From: Pseudotabrizicola alkalilacus
GTDB lineage: Bacteria; Pseudomonadota; Alphaproteobacteria; Rhodobacterales; Rhodobacteraceae
Assembly (NCBI RefSeq): GCF_003443995.1
Contig: NZ_QWEY01000002.1
Span: forward strand, 496,001-560,000
Length of the DNA stretch: 64,000 nucleotides
Direction: 5' to 3'
In this document: piece after piece, positions 28,208 through 36,822 of the stretch
Position numbering within the stretch: the first letter of the stretch is position 1
Layout of the letters: every line of letters begins with the position of its first letter
The notes under the pieces: generated by a model
Databases searched by the model: none
Told to the model about the DNA's origin: nothing
The model's input: only the letters and a program-made list of their open reading frames with translations
Program-made: the position numbers and the translations under genes

Positions 28208-30219
28208 TGATCCAGGAAACTCCGCAGCTTCCGGCTTCGGCTCGGGTGCTTCAGCTTGCGCAGCGCCTTTGCCTCGATCTGGCGGATGCGTTCGCGGGTG
28301 ACCGAGAACTGCTGGCCGACTTCCTCAAGCGTGTGGTCGGTGTTCATGCCGATGCCAAAGCGCATGCGCAGGACGCGTTCTTCACGCGGGGTCAGCGAGG
28401 CCAGAACGCGGGTTGTGGTTTCCTTCAGGTTTTCCTGAATGGCCGAATCCAGCGGCAGGATCGCATTCTTGTCTTCGATGAAGTCGCCCAGCTGGCTGTC
28501 TTCCTCGTCGCCGATCGGGGTTTCCAGCGAAATCGGTTCTTTGGCGATTTTCATCACCTTGCGGACCTTTTCCAGCGGCATCTGCAGCTTTTCCGCCAAT
28601 TCTTCCGGCGTCGGCTCGCGGCCGATTTCGTGCAGCATCTGGCGCCCGGTGCGGACCAGTTTGTTGATCGTCTCGATCATGTGGACCGGAATCCGGATCG
28701 TGCGGGCCTGATCCGCGATGGACCGGGTGATGGCCTGACGGATCCACCATGTCGCGTAGGTGGAGAATTTATAGCCGCGACGGTATTCGAATTTATCGAC
28801 GGCCTTCATCAGGCCGATGTTGCCTTCCTGAATGAGGTCAAGGAATTGCAGGCCGCGGTTGGTGTATTTCTTGGCGATGGAGATCACGAGGCGCAGGTTG
28901 GCTTCGACCATTTCCTTCTTGGCCTGACGCGCCTCTTTCTCGCCCTTCTGCACCTGATTGACGATGCGGCGGAATTCGGAAATGTCGACGCCGATGTACT
29001 GGCCGACCACGGCCATCTCGGCGCGCAGCTCTTCGACCTTGTCGCGCGAGCGTTCCATCAGCGCCTGCCAGCCGCGACCGCCCTTGGCGGCCATGCGGTC
29101 ACACCAGCTGGGGTCCAGCTCATAGCCCTGATATTCGTCAATGAATTCGCGGCGGTTGATGCGGGCGGCATCGGCGAGTTTGACCATGCCCGAATTGATG
29201 GTCATGATCTTGCGGTTGATGCCGTAAAGCTGGTCGATCAGCGCTTCGATCCGGTTGTTGTGCAGGTGAAGCTCGTTCACCAGCACCACGATTTCCGAGC
29301 GCAGTTTCTGATAGGCGGCCTCATCCGTGGCGGAGAAGCGGGATTTTTCCGACAGGGTGGCGGTCATCCGCGCTTCCTGCATGTCGGCCAGCTTGCCATA
29401 ATCGTGGGCGATCACGGCGAGGGTTTCCAGAACCTTTGGTTTCAGCGCGGCTTCCATCGCGGCCAGCGACATGTTCGACGCTTCGTCATCATCATCGTCA
29501 TCATCGCTGCGCATCAGCGGGTTGCCGTCGGCATCCAGCTCCGGCTCTGACGACTCCGCGCGACGGGGGGCGGCGGCGGCGACATCGACGCCGTCCAGAC
29601 CGGGGGCGCCGATGGGGCCGTCCATGTCGTCATCGCCTTCGCCGTCAAGGCTGCGGCCAAAGGTGGCCTCAAGGTCGATCACGTCGCGCAGCAGGATATC
29701 TTCGTTCAGCAGTTCGTCGCGCCAGATCGTGATGGCCTGAAAGGTCAGCGGGCTTTCGCACAGACCCAGGATCATCGTGTTGCGACCGGCCTCGATCCGC
29801 TTGGCGATGGCGATTTCGCCCTCACGCGACAGCAGTTCCACGCTGCCCATCTCGCGCAGATACATCCGCACCGGGTCATCGGTGCGGTCCAGCGTTTCGG
29901 TGGTGCTGCCTGCAACGGCGACTTCGCGCGAGGTAGAGGTGGTTTCGACCAGATCGCCACCGATCACCGGATCGGCGTCTTCAACCTCGTCATCCTCGAT
30001 CACATTGATGCCCATCTCAGAGAGCATCGACATGACATCTTCGATCTGTTCCGACGACACCTGTTCCGGCGGCATGACCTGATTGAGCTGCTCATAGGTG
30101 ATGTACCCACGCTCCCGGGCGTCGGCGATCATCTTCTTGACGGCGGCCTGGCTCATGTCGAGAGAGACATCGGCCTCGTCTGCTTCTGGTTTGCCGTCGT
30201 CGGTGTCTTTCAGGGCCAT
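28204..30219 (-). CDS. rpoD: RNA polymerase primary sigma factor (sigma-70)
   Basis: This is the 671-residue housekeeping sigma factor. Region 1.1 at the N-terminus ([19 protein letters not shown]) is present. [22 protein letters not shown] marks region 1.2. A long acidic non-conserved region (an Asp run within residues about 240-270) follows. Regions 2-3 include [20 protein letters not shown] and [16 protein letters not shown], which reads the -10 box. Region 4.2 has a helix-turn-helix [16 protein letters not shown] ending in KLKHPSR. The ATG at 30219 follows AAGGAGCACCC, so the longer upstream frame is rejected. It is 124 bp downstream of dnaG on the same strand, the classic dnaG-rpoD order. 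Confidence 0.97.
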   Translation of the reverse strand: MALKDTDDGKPEADEADVSLDMSQAAVKKMIADARERGYITYEQLNQVMPPEQVSSEQIEDVMSMLSEMGINVIEDDEVEDADPVIGGDLVETTSTSREVAVAGSTTETLDRTDDPVRMYLREMGSVELLSREGEIAIAKRIEAGRNTMILGLCESPLTFQAITIWRDELLNEDILLRDVIDLEATFGRSLDGEGDDDMDGPIGAPGLDGVDVAAAAPRRAESSEPELDADGNPLMRSDDDDDDDEASNMSLAAMEAALKPKVLETLAVIAHDYGKLADMQEARMTATLSEKSRFSATDEAAYQKLRSEIVVLVNELHLHNNRIEALIDQLYGINRKIMTINSGMVKLADAARINRREFIDEYQGYELDPSWCDRMAAKGGRGWQALMERSRDKVEELRAEMAVVGQYIGVDISEFRRIVNQVQKGEKEARQAKKEMVEANLRLVISIAKKYTNRGLQFLDLIQEGNIGLMKAVDKFEYRRGYKFSTYATWWIRQAITRSIADQARTIRIPVHMIETINKLVRTGRQMLHEIGREPTPEELAEKLQMPLEKVRKVMKIAKEPISLETPIGDEEDSQLGDFIEDKNAILPLDSAIQENLKETTTRVLASLTPREERVLRMRFGIGMNTDHTLEEVGQQFSVTRERIRQIEAKALRKLKHPSRSRKLRSFLDQ

Positions 30220-30343
30220 GGGTGCTCCTTGAGGGCGCGAAGGGCGAATCGGTGCGGACGTTTCCGAATCAATACCGCGAATCACGCCGGGTTAAAGGTC
30301 GGAGTCTGCATTTTCTTGCCCGATTGGTCGGGAAAAGGGTTAC

Positions 30344-32323
30344 TCATTGCTTACCACCACGCCCGCCACGGGTGAAATCAATGGACTCGTGCAGCGAACG
30401 GGCGCGGGTCAGCTCATCACGGTCCAGTTCCACACCATTCGGTGCGATGACTGATTCGCCCTTGGCATCCTGTGGACCGCGGGCGGCAGAGTGTCGGGCC
30501 TCGGCGGCTTTGGACACGCGCCAGGTCAGGCCTTCGTCAGCCACGCCTGTTACATCGTCTTCTGCATCGGCAATTTCAAGCCTGTGCGCGCGATCAGCCT
30601 GCAACCGGGCCAAGGCTTCGGCCAGACAATGCTCGGCGGCGTCGTCCGGGGCGTCGGGCCCGATGGCGGCGGTGATGCGGACATGGGGGTGCAGCAGTAC
30701 GGCTTCGGTCGGCAGCGGCGCCTCGGTCATCAGCAGCGCGCGCAGGTCGGGCGCGGACTGGTGATACAGAATCAGGCTGCGCAGCGTGTCATGCCCATGG
30801 CCGATGAAATCCAGCCGCTCCAGCGCCGATTCGAACTGGGCGATCAGGCCGGGGTGATGGATGCAGGCGGCCAGCACCACCGCCTCGCGCAGGGTGTCCT
30901 GCACCAGATCGGCGGGGGTGGCGAGCAGCGACAGCTTTGTGCTGGCCATTGGTGCTATCGGCTGGAACGGTTTGCCCTTTTGGCCCGGTTGCCACGGCGC
31001 ACGCGGCGGGCGCGGGGTGAAGGGGGCAAAGGGGCGGGCATTGGTGCCGAACAGATCGCCACGCAGGCGTTTGATCTCCTCGCCGTAATGGCCCCGGATT
31101 GACGGATCTGCGATGCGTTTGAGGGCCGCGCGCAGGGTCTTGTCCAGCGCGGCCTTGCGTTCCGGGCTGTCGAAATTCTTGCCCTCGGTCTCGCGCCGCC
31201 ACAGCAGGGTGACCATCGGCTGGGCGGTGTCGATCACCTTTTGCATCGCGGGCGCGCCCTGCTGCTTGATCAGATCATCCGGGTCCAGCCCCGGCGGTAG
31301 CACGGCAAAGCGCAGACCCTTGCCCGCCTCCAGCAGCGGCAGCGCCAGGTCGATGACCCGCAGGGCGGCCCGGATACCCGCCGTGTCGCCATCCAGCGCG
31401 ATGACCGGCTCATCGGCGATGCGCCACATCAGACGCAGCTGATCTTCGGTGACGGCGGTGCCGAGGGGGGCGACGGTGGCCTGAAACCCGGCCTCGGACA
31501 GGGCGATCACATCCATATAGCCTTCGGCCACGATCAACGGCTGGCCCTTGCCCGCCGCCTCGCGCGCCGGGGCGTGGTTGAACAGGTTGCGGCCTTTGTC
31601 GAACAGCTCTGTTTCCGGGCCGTTGAGGTATTTTGCCCGGGCATTCGGGTCCATCGCGCGGCCACCAAGGCTGATCGCGCGGCCCCGCGCATCGCGGATC
31701 GGAAAGATGATGCGGCCGCGGAATCGGTCATAGATTGATCCGTCATCGGCTTTGGCACAGACGCCGGATGCGACAATCAGATCGGCAGCAAAGCCCTTCT
31801 GGACCAGCGTGGTGAACAGCGCCTGCCGGGCGTCGGGGGCAAAGCCGATTTCCCATCTGTCGATGGCCGCGTCGGACAGGCCGCGTCTGGCGATATAGGC
31901 GCGGCCCTCGGCGGCGGCGCCGGTTTTCAGTTGCAGGCGGAACCATTTCACCGACTCTTCCATCACCTGCGCCAGCTGGGTGCGGTGATCCTGCTTTTCC
32001 GCCGCCCGCGGGTCGCGGGCGGGCATCTGCATCCCGGCTTCGCGGGCCAGAATCTCCACCGCCTCCATGAAGCCGGTGTTTTCGGACTCCTTGATAAAGG
32101 TCAGCACATCGCCTTTGGCATGGCAGCCGAAGCAATAGTAAAACCCCTTGCGGTCATCGACATGAAAGCTGGCGGATTTCTCCTGATGGAACGGGCAGGG
32201 GGCCCACCAGTCGCCCTTGGCCATGTTTGATTTGCGCATGTCCCAGGTGACCTTGCGCCCCACGACTTGTGAGAGCGAGATCCGGGTGCGCAATTCATCA
32301 AGGAAACCGGGTGGCAGGGACAT
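30344..32323 (-). CDS. dnaG: DNA primase
   Basis: This is a 659-residue primase that makes RNA primers at the replication fork. The N-terminal zinc-binding domain has Cys43, His46, Cys64 and Cys67 (CPFH and CFGC). The TOPRIM core contains VAEGYMDVIAL and ALDGDTAG. The C-terminal DnaB-interacting part from about residue 440 is variable, with a proline-rich linker (PFAPFTPRPPRAPW). The ATG at 32323 was chosen for the family N-terminus SLPPGFLDELRTRISL. It is followed by rpoD. Confidence 0.96.
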   Translation of the reverse strand: MSLPPGFLDELRTRISLSQVVGRKVTWDMRKSNMAKGDWWAPCPFHQEKSASFHVDDRKGFYYCFGCHAKGDVLTFIKESENTGFMEAVEILAREAGMQMPARDPRAAEKQDHRTQLAQVMEESVKWFRLQLKTGAAAEGRAYIARRGLSDAAIDRWEIGFAPDARQALFTTLVQKGFAADLIVASGVCAKADDGSIYDRFRGRIIFPIRDARGRAISLGGRAMDPNARAKYLNGPETELFDKGRNLFNHAPAREAAGKGQPLIVAEGYMDVIALSEAGFQATVAPLGTAVTEDQLRLMWRIADEPVIALDGDTAGIRAALRVIDLALPLLEAGKGLRFAVLPPGLDPDDLIKQQGAPAMQKVIDTAQPMVTLLWRRETEGKNFDSPERKAALDKTLRAALKRIADPSIRGHYGEEIKRLRGDLFGTNARPFAPFTPRPPRAPWQPGQKGKPFQPIAPMASTKLSLLATPADLVQDTLREAVVLAACIHHPGLIAQFESALERLDFIGHGHDTLRSLILYHQSAPDLRALLMTEAPLPTEAVLLHPHVRITAAIGPDAPDDAAEHCLAEALARLQADRAHRLEIADAEDDVTGVADEGLTWRVSKAAEARHSAARGPQDAKGESVIAPNGVELDRDELTRARSLHESIDFTRGGRGGKQ

Positions 32324-32379
32324 GGGGTCTATATCGGGGTTCCGGGCTTTCGAGTCCAGCGCGGGCGGCGGCTTCGGAT

Positions 32380-32411
32380 GCCTCCGGCGGGAGTATTTTG
32401 AAAGCAGCAAT
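32380..32411 (+). repeat. Dispersed CCTCCGGCGGGAG intergenic element, copy 4
   Basis: GCCTCCGGCGGGAGTATTTT followed by GAAAGCAGCAAT lies in the 138-bp region between the divergent dnaG start and the hypothetical gene at 32462. Unlike the other good copies, it is not downstream of a gene in sense orientation. Confidence 0.85.
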
Positions 32412-32461
32412 GCGGGGGCGTTGTCTGTGGTGGCTGGCGGCGGTAAGGGCGGGGCAGCGAA

Positions 32462-33106
32462 ATGGGGGCGGATATGGACGCGGATCAGATCGGGGCTTTG
32501 TTCACACGCGGCGACGGCAGCTATCTCTGCGCCCGCTGGGGGCGGCCGATTGTGCCGGTGGTGTTCGGGGTGGATGACGCCACGCTGGGGGTGATCAAGG
32601 GCGCGGTCGAGGCGGTGGTGGCCTTGGCCGGGCACAGGATCGACGAGACCGATCCGGAATTGGGCGCAAACCTGATGCTGTTTTTCGTGCGCGACTGGGA
32701 TGAACTGCGCGGGGTGCCCGGTCTGGACCGGCTGATCGAAGGTCTGCCCGCGCTGCTGGACCGGCTGGAGGCGGCAGAGGCCAACCAGTACCGGGTGTTC
32801 CGGTTTGACGCGGCGGGGGCGATCAAGGCCTGTTTCGTGTTTGTGCGGATGGATGCCCATCTGAGTGACCTGCCCGCCGAGACTCTGGCGCTGTCGCAGG
32901 CTGTTCAGGCGGTTTTGTCATGGAGCGAGCGGGCCTTTGCCGGGGCATCGCCTTTGGGAATGCTGGAGGGTGCGGCTGTGCTGAAGCCCGACATCGCCGG
33001 GGTGATCCGGGCGGCCTATAATCCGATGATGCCGGTGGTGGCGCGCGATGCCAGCCACGCGTTGCGGCTGGCGGCGCGGATCAGTTTGCCGGAGGAACGG
33101 GAATGA
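32462..33106 (+). CDS. Conserved hypothetical protein
   Basis: This is a 214-residue soluble protein with no signal peptide or membrane segment. Phrases such as YLCARWGRPIVPVVFGV, DPELGANLMLFFVRDWDEL and NQYRVFRFDAAGAIKACFVF look well conserved and are familiar to me only from unnamed Rhodobacteraceae proteins. No catalytic motif is evident. The start is 32462 or the ATG at 32474. The last 26 bp overlap the 3' end of the convergent creA gene. It is divergent from dnaG. Confidence 0.7.
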   Translation: MGADMDADQIGALFTRGDGSYLCARWGRPIVPVVFGVDDATLGVIKGAVEAVVALAGHRIDETDPELGANLMLFFVRDWDELRGVPGLDRLIEGLPALLDRLEAAEANQYRVFRFDAAGAIKACFVFVRMDAHLSDLPAETLALSQAVQAVLSWSERAFAGASPLGMLEGAAVLKPDIAGVIRAAYNPMMPVVARDASHALRLAARISLPEERE

Positions 33107-33530
33107 CCGAGATCGACATCTTGCCCGAGCCTTGGGTCAGTTCGTTGGCGTGGGCGAGGTAGATCAGGGCGTTGTTCTTTGCGTCATAAATCCGCGTGAT
33201 GCGCAGGGATTTCAGGATCAGCGACTGGCGTTCGGAAAACACGGTCTCGCCGCTTTCGTCGTCATCAATATCGCCGATGGTGATTGGGCCGGTCTGCACG
33301 CAATCGACGGCGGAATAGGACGGGTCTTCGAACCAGTTGCCGTTGGAAAGCCGGTCGATCAGCGAGCGGTCGAAATAGGCGAGGTGGCAGGTGACGCCTT
33401 GCACTTTGGGGTCGGCCACGCTTTCGATGATGATGTCGTTGCCGACCCAGTCGACGCCGACGCGGCCGACTTCTTCGGCATGGCTCGGGGTGGCGAGGGT
33501 CAGGGCGAGCAGAAGGGCGGTGCGGTGCAT
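33081..33530 (-). CDS. creA: CreA family exported protein
   Basis: This is a 149-residue protein with a signal peptide (MHRTALLLALTLATPSHA) and a mature domain matching CreA throughout: VGVDWVGNDIIIESVADP, GVTCHLAYFDRSLIDRL, GNWFEDPS and DCVQTGPI. The two cysteines in CHLAYFD and DCVQTG may pair in the periplasm. CreA is a widespread protein of unknown function named from the E. coli creABCD locus; no creBCD genes are here. Its 3' end overlaps that of the convergent hypothetical gene by 26 bp. Confidence 0.88.
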   Translation of the reverse strand: MHRTALLLALTLATPSHAEEVGRVGVDWVGNDIIIESVADPKVQGVTCHLAYFDRSLIDRLSNGNWFEDPSYSAVDCVQTGPITIGDIDDDESGETVFSERQSLILKSLRITRIYDAKNNALIYLAHANELTQGSGKMSISVIPVPPAN

Positions 33531-33607
33531 GGGGGACTCCGGGTCGGGGCGGGGAACAACGTGGCGCGGCGGGGCGGGTTCCGTGGGATTGGAAAAAGGG
33601 GACGGGT

Positions 33608-34006
33608 GTGACGCATCGGTTTGAAGTCCGGGTTTACTACGAGGATACAGATCTGGCGGGGATCGTCTATTACGCCAACTATCTGAAATTCATCGAGCGC
33701 GGCCGCAGTGAATGGGTGCGGGTCTGTGGGGTCGATCAGGCACGGCTTCGGGCGGAGCAGGGCATCGTCTTTGCCGTGCGACGGGTGGAGGCGGATTATC
33801 TGCGGCCCGCGGTGTTTGACGATCTGCTGGCCGTGACCACGGAACTGGTCGAGCTGGGGGGCGCGAAGATCGTGCTGGATCAGGCGGTCTGGCGCGGGGA
33901 AGAGCGGCTGTTTGCGGCCCGTGTGGTGCTGGTCTGCGTGGGGGCCGGGATGGGGGCGGTGCGGATACCGGCCGGGGTGAGGGCAGTGTTACAGGGGGGC
34001 GTGTAA
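33608..34006 (+). CDS. ybgC: Tol-Pal system-associated acyl-CoA thioesterase YbgC
   Basis: This is a 132-residue hot-dog fold thioesterase. The active-site segment VYYEDTDLAGIVYYANYLKF holds the catalytic Asp of the DTDxxGxVYxxxY pattern. Members hydrolyse acyl-CoA or acyl-ACP and are encoded at the head of the tol-pal operon. The start is a GTG at 33608, which gives a family-typical N-terminus. Here it is separated from tolQ by about 1.6 kb of inserted sequence with two minus-strand genes. A perfect inverted repeat spans its stop codon. Confidence 0.93.
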   Translation: MTHRFEVRVYYEDTDLAGIVYYANYLKFIERGRSEWVRVCGVDQARLRAEQGIVFAVRRVEADYLRPAVFDDLLAVTTELVELGGAKIVLDQAVWRGEERLFAARVVLVCVGAGMGAVRIPAGVRAVLQGGV

Positions 34007-34009
34007 CAC
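33986..34009. promoter_or_regulatory. Perfect inverted repeat across the ybgC stop codon
   Basis: GTGTTACA at 33986-33993 and TGTAACAC at 34002-34009 are exact reverse complements around the 8-nt spacer GGGGGGCG. The stop codon TAA lies in the right arm. It could be a hairpin, a protein-binding dyad or the edge of the insertion that follows. No T-tract follows it. Confidence 0.4.
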
Positions 34010-34263
34010 AGGGGGAAAGGTGATGGCGCGCGTAAAATCAAGGGGTTACGATTTGGTTTTAGGGAAGCTTTAACGATTGGGGGTGAAGCGGGCGGTTTCT
34101 GAGATAAGATCGCGTCCGGGCTGTACCGGGGTCATCAAGGGGATGGACGGCAGCTTTTCATGGTGATTTGTGGGGCATTTGCAAGTGCCGGGTGTGCGGC
34201 GGTTTGGAGCCCATTTTGACCAATGCTGCGTGATGCATGAATGACAGCTTTTGGGAATTTGTC
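34007..34263. other. Lower-GC non-coding stretch after ybgC
   Basis: These 257 bp contain no supportable gene. The composition is visibly more AT-rich than the flanks (for example GGTTTTAGGGAAGCTTTAAC at 34055-34074). GGAGCCCATTTTGACCAATG at 34207-34226, followed by CTGCGTGATGCATGAATGAC, looks to me like non-coding filler seen in accessory parts of Rhodobacteraceae genomes; that is a recollection, not a search result. Confidence 0.45.
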
Positions 34264-34719
34264 TTAGGTACTCTTTTTGACAAACTGCGTCATGCCAGCG
34301 CCGAGGCGATCTGTCGGCCGGGCTTGAAATCCGAACTGTTCATAAAAGAGCTCTTTCCCAGCCGCAGCCATTAGACCAATGGTGGCACCGTTCGGCGCAC
34401 GCTCCTCCAGGCGTTCCATCAGGAGGCTCACTATCCTTTTGCCAATCCCGTGGCCGCGCCAATCTGAACTGACGATGACGTCTTGAATGTAGAAGTATAA
34501 GACCCCATCACCCACGACGCGAGCGCAACCTACAAGCTTTTCGCCAGACCGACATGTCACGGCGAGCAGGCTCGCGTTCAATGCAGCGCGCGCCGTGTCT
34601 TCTCCGATTTCTCCCCAGCCGCAAGCTGCGCGAAACCTGATGAACTCCCCTGGCAATGGTGGCTCGAACTTGAAACTCAGAGAAGCGATGTGTTTGCTCG
34701 CTATACCTTCGAGAGCCAT
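34264..34719 (-). CDS. GNAT family N-acetyltransferase
   Basis: This is a 151-residue acetyl-CoA-dependent acetyltransferase. The acetyl-CoA-binding motif A is VIVSSDWRGHGIGKRIV (R-G-H-G-I-G) and the C-terminal ELFYEQFGFQ is the usual motif B region. The acceptor is unknown. It begins 4 nt after the LysE-type gene on the same strand, so the two form an operon. Codon use is less GC-biased than in neighbouring tol genes, in keeping with recent acquisition of this 1.5-kb insert. Confidence 0.82.
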   Translation of the reverse strand: MALEGIASKHIASLSFKFEPPLPGEFIRFRAACGWGEIGEDTARAALNASLLAVTCRSGEKLVGCARVVGDGVLYFYIQDVIVSSDWRGHGIGKRIVSLLMERLEERAPNGATIGLMAAAGKELFYEQFGFQARPTDRLGAGMTQFVKKST

Positions 34720-34723
34720 GCGA

Positions 34724-35335
34724 TTACCTTGAAGCTATGACGCCCGCAGCGCCGGCGAGCGCAGTCGCACCGATGCGGTTCGCAACCCGGATCGCCTTGG
34801 GCGTTTTCAGGAACGAACGAGCGTGATGTGCCAATACAATCCAAAAGAGATCAACCACAGCCAAACTTGCAACTGTGACGGCAGCAATAATCGCCCAAAG
34901 GCCCAAACTCGGTTGTGTAAGATCAATAAATGACGGCAACAACGCGAGGTAGAAGACCATAATTTTCGGATTACCCAAAGTCAGCGCAAACCCGGCAAAA
35001 AACATAGCCCCCGCCGATTGCCGTTTGGGCAATGACGCCGCATCGGTGTTCACAGGCTCGGTCCACATCTTCCAGGCTAGATAGATCAGATAGGCTATTC
35101 CTAAGTACTTCAGGATCAAGAAAGCCCCGTGAAATGTCTCGGCTAATGCTGCAAGGCCCGCCATTGCGAACGACAACCAGATGATTTCTCCGATCCACAT
35201 AGCAGCGAGAAAGGGTGCTACATCGGCCCAGCCACGCGAAATTACACGTGAGACAAGGGCAGCAATCGAGGGCCCAGGGGTCCCAGCATTCAGAATCAGG
35301 GCGGAGGCAAAGATCGCTAAGGCAAATGGTTCCAT
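34724..35335 (-). CDS. LysE/RhtB family translocator
   Basis: This is a 203-residue membrane protein with about six helices. The N-terminal NAGTPGPSIAALVSRVISRG is the RhtB/LysE signature, and GNPKIMVFYLALLPSFI in the middle is also typical. It probably exports amino acids or related small molecules; the substrate is unknown. The ATG at 35335 (MEPFALAIF) is preferred over a start 12 codons upstream. Together with the downstream GNAT gene it occupies the insert between ybgC and tolQ. Confidence 0.82.
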   Translation of the reverse strand: MEPFALAIFASALILNAGTPGPSIAALVSRVISRGWADVAPFLAAMWIGEIIWLSFAMAGLAALAETFHGAFLILKYLGIAYLIYLAWKMWTEPVNTDAASLPKRQSAGAMFFAGFALTLGNPKIMVFYLALLPSFIDLTQPSLGLWAIIAAVTVASLAVVDLFWIVLAHHARSFLKTPKAIRVANRIGATALAGAAGVIASR

Positions 35336-35549
35336 GCCAAGATTTCTGAACCACTTTCTACCAAGGCGCAAGCTGCTGTCGTAGTACGCAAGCGGACACT
35401 GGTTCAGATGTACTCAACGTCCGCTCCGTCCCGCAAAGCAGCCGTTGCTGCCCCATACATCTGCTCGCCTGCACACTTTCGGAGCAGAGCCGCGCGCTTT
35501 GGCTGTTACAGGATGTTTCAGCGATCTGCCGCCTTGTGACGCAGTTGTG

Positions 35550-35579
35550 TTGGCAATCCGCTTCAAATCCGGATAGAAT
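35550..35579 (+). promoter_or_regulatory. Candidate sigma-70 promoter for tolQRAB
   Basis: TTGGCA at 35550-35555 and TAGAAT at 35574-35579 are spaced by 18 bp and lie about 48 bp upstream of the tolQ start. This would give the tol genes their own promoter now that the insert cuts them off from ybgC. It is a match by eye. Confidence 0.45.
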
Positions 35580-35627
35580 CACTGCTAACAGGCGGTCAAC
35601 AAGGCCCCGATAACAAGAGCAGGCGTA

Positions 35628-36323
35628 ATGGAAACCGAAACCCTTGCGATGGCGCAGGAGATTGATTTCTCCTTGATCGCCCTTTTTGCACGCGCAACGC
35701 TGACGGTGAAGGTCGTCATGCTGATGCTGATGGTGATGTCGTTCTGGTCCTGGGCGACCATCGTGCAACGCCATATCATCTATCGTGCCGCGCGCCGGGA
35801 GGCCGAGGTGTTCGACCGCGCGTTCTGGTCGGGCGAGCCGCTGGACGAGCTGTTTGAAAAGATCGGGCCGACGCCCGAGGGGGCGAGCGAAAAGATCTTT
35901 GCCGCCGGGATGATGGAATGGCGGCGCAGCCACCGGCAGGATGGGGCGCTGATCGCGGGCGCGCAGGCCCGGATCGACCGGGCGATGAATGTGGCCATCG
36001 CGCGGGAGAGCGAGCGGCTGAACACCGGGTTGTCGTTTCTTGCGACCACCGGCGCAACTGCGCCGTTCATCGGGCTGTTCGGGACGGTCTGGGGCATCAA
36101 GCACGCGTTCGAGCAGATCGCCATCAGCCAGAACACCAACCTTGCCGTTGTGGCCCCCGGCATTGCCGAGGCGCTGCTGGCGACCGGCATCGGTCTGGTT
36201 GCCGCCATTCCGGCGGTGGTGTTCTACAACAAGCTTAACTCGGACAGTGAGCGGATCTTGGGCGGCTATGAAAGCTTTGCCGATGAATTCGCGACCATCC
36301 TGTCGCGCCAGCTGGACGCCTGA
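35628..36323 (+). CDS. tolQ: Tol-Pal system protein TolQ
   Basis: This is a 231-residue MotA/TolQ/ExbB-family inner membrane proton-channel subunit. The first helix is near residues 16-38, and the paired helices include ATTGATAPFIGLFGTVWGI and IAEALLATGIGLVAAIPAVV, which line the channel with TolR. It powers TolA for outer-membrane constriction at division. The ATG at 35628 lies in a weak ribosome-binding context (AAGAGCAGGCGTA). tolR starts 3 nt after its stop. Confidence 0.95.
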   Translation: METETLAMAQEIDFSLIALFARATLTVKVVMLMLMVMSFWSWATIVQRHIIYRAARREAEVFDRAFWSGEPLDELFEKIGPTPEGASEKIFAAGMMEWRRSHRQDGALIAGAQARIDRAMNVAIARESERLNTGLSFLATTGATAPFIGLFGTVWGIKHAFEQIAISQNTNLAVVAPGIAEALLATGIGLVAAIPAVVFYNKLNSDSERILGGYESFADEFATILSRQLDA

Positions 36324-36326
36324 GCC

Positions 36327-36797
36327 ATGGCGGGTGGGGTTCAGCAGAGATCGGGCGGCGGGACGGGCCGTCGTCGTCGCGGCAAGTCGGCGGCGATGAA
36401 TGAGATCAACATCACGCCTTTTGTTGACGTGATGCTGGTGCTGCTGATCATCTTCATGGTGGCTGCGCCGATGCTGACGGTGGGGGTTCCGGTAGAACTG
36501 CCGCGCACCGCCGCCAGTGCCTTGCCGACTGAGCAGGAAGAGCCGCTGACCATCACGCTGACGGCGGACGGGCGGACCCTGATCCAGACCACCGATGTGC
36601 CGGTCGCAGAGCTGATTCTGCGGTTGACGGCGATTGCGGCAGAGCGGAGCAGCAACAAGGTGTTTTTGCGTGCCGATGGGGCGATCCCCTATCAGCGGGT
36701 GGCGGAAGTCATGGGCGCGCTGAATGCGGGCGGGTTCAATTCCATCGGTCTGGTGACCGATACGGACGGGCCTGCGATGAACGGCAGCGGCAACTAA
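36327..36797 (+). CDS. tolR: Tol-Pal system protein TolR
   Basis: This is a 156-residue ExbD/TolR family protein with one membrane helix. MNEINITPFVDVMLVLLIIF carries the essential Asp of the helix (VDVMLVL), which conducts protons with TolQ. The periplasmic part follows (LADGRTLIQTTDVPVAELI region). The N-terminal basic segment (RRRRGKSAA) is cytoplasmic. It is 3 nt downstream of tolQ, as in a standard operon. Confidence 0.95.
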   Translation: MAGGVQQRSGGGTGRRRRGKSAAMNEINITPFVDVMLVLLIIFMVAAPMLTVGVPVELPRTAASALPTEQEEPLTITLTADGRTLIQTTDVPVAELILRLTAIAAERSSNKVFLRADGAIPYQRVAEVMGALNAGGFNSIGLVTDTDGPAMNGSGN

Positions 36798-36822
36798 GGC
36801 CGATTGGGAAAACGCACGCGCA

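Noticed and set aside
30319-30332. Hairpin CCCGA-TTGG-TCGGG between dnaG and rpoD as terminator
   Set aside because: On the transcribed strand it is followed by CAAGAAAA, not a T-tract, and the stem is only 5 bp; dnaG-rpoD read-through is more likely.
33988-35512. 8-nt direct repeat GTTACAGG at 33988-33995 and 35505-35512 as target-site duplication of the insert
   Set aside because: An 8-nt match is likely by chance over this distance, the ends of the insert are not defined, and no transposase or integrase is present.
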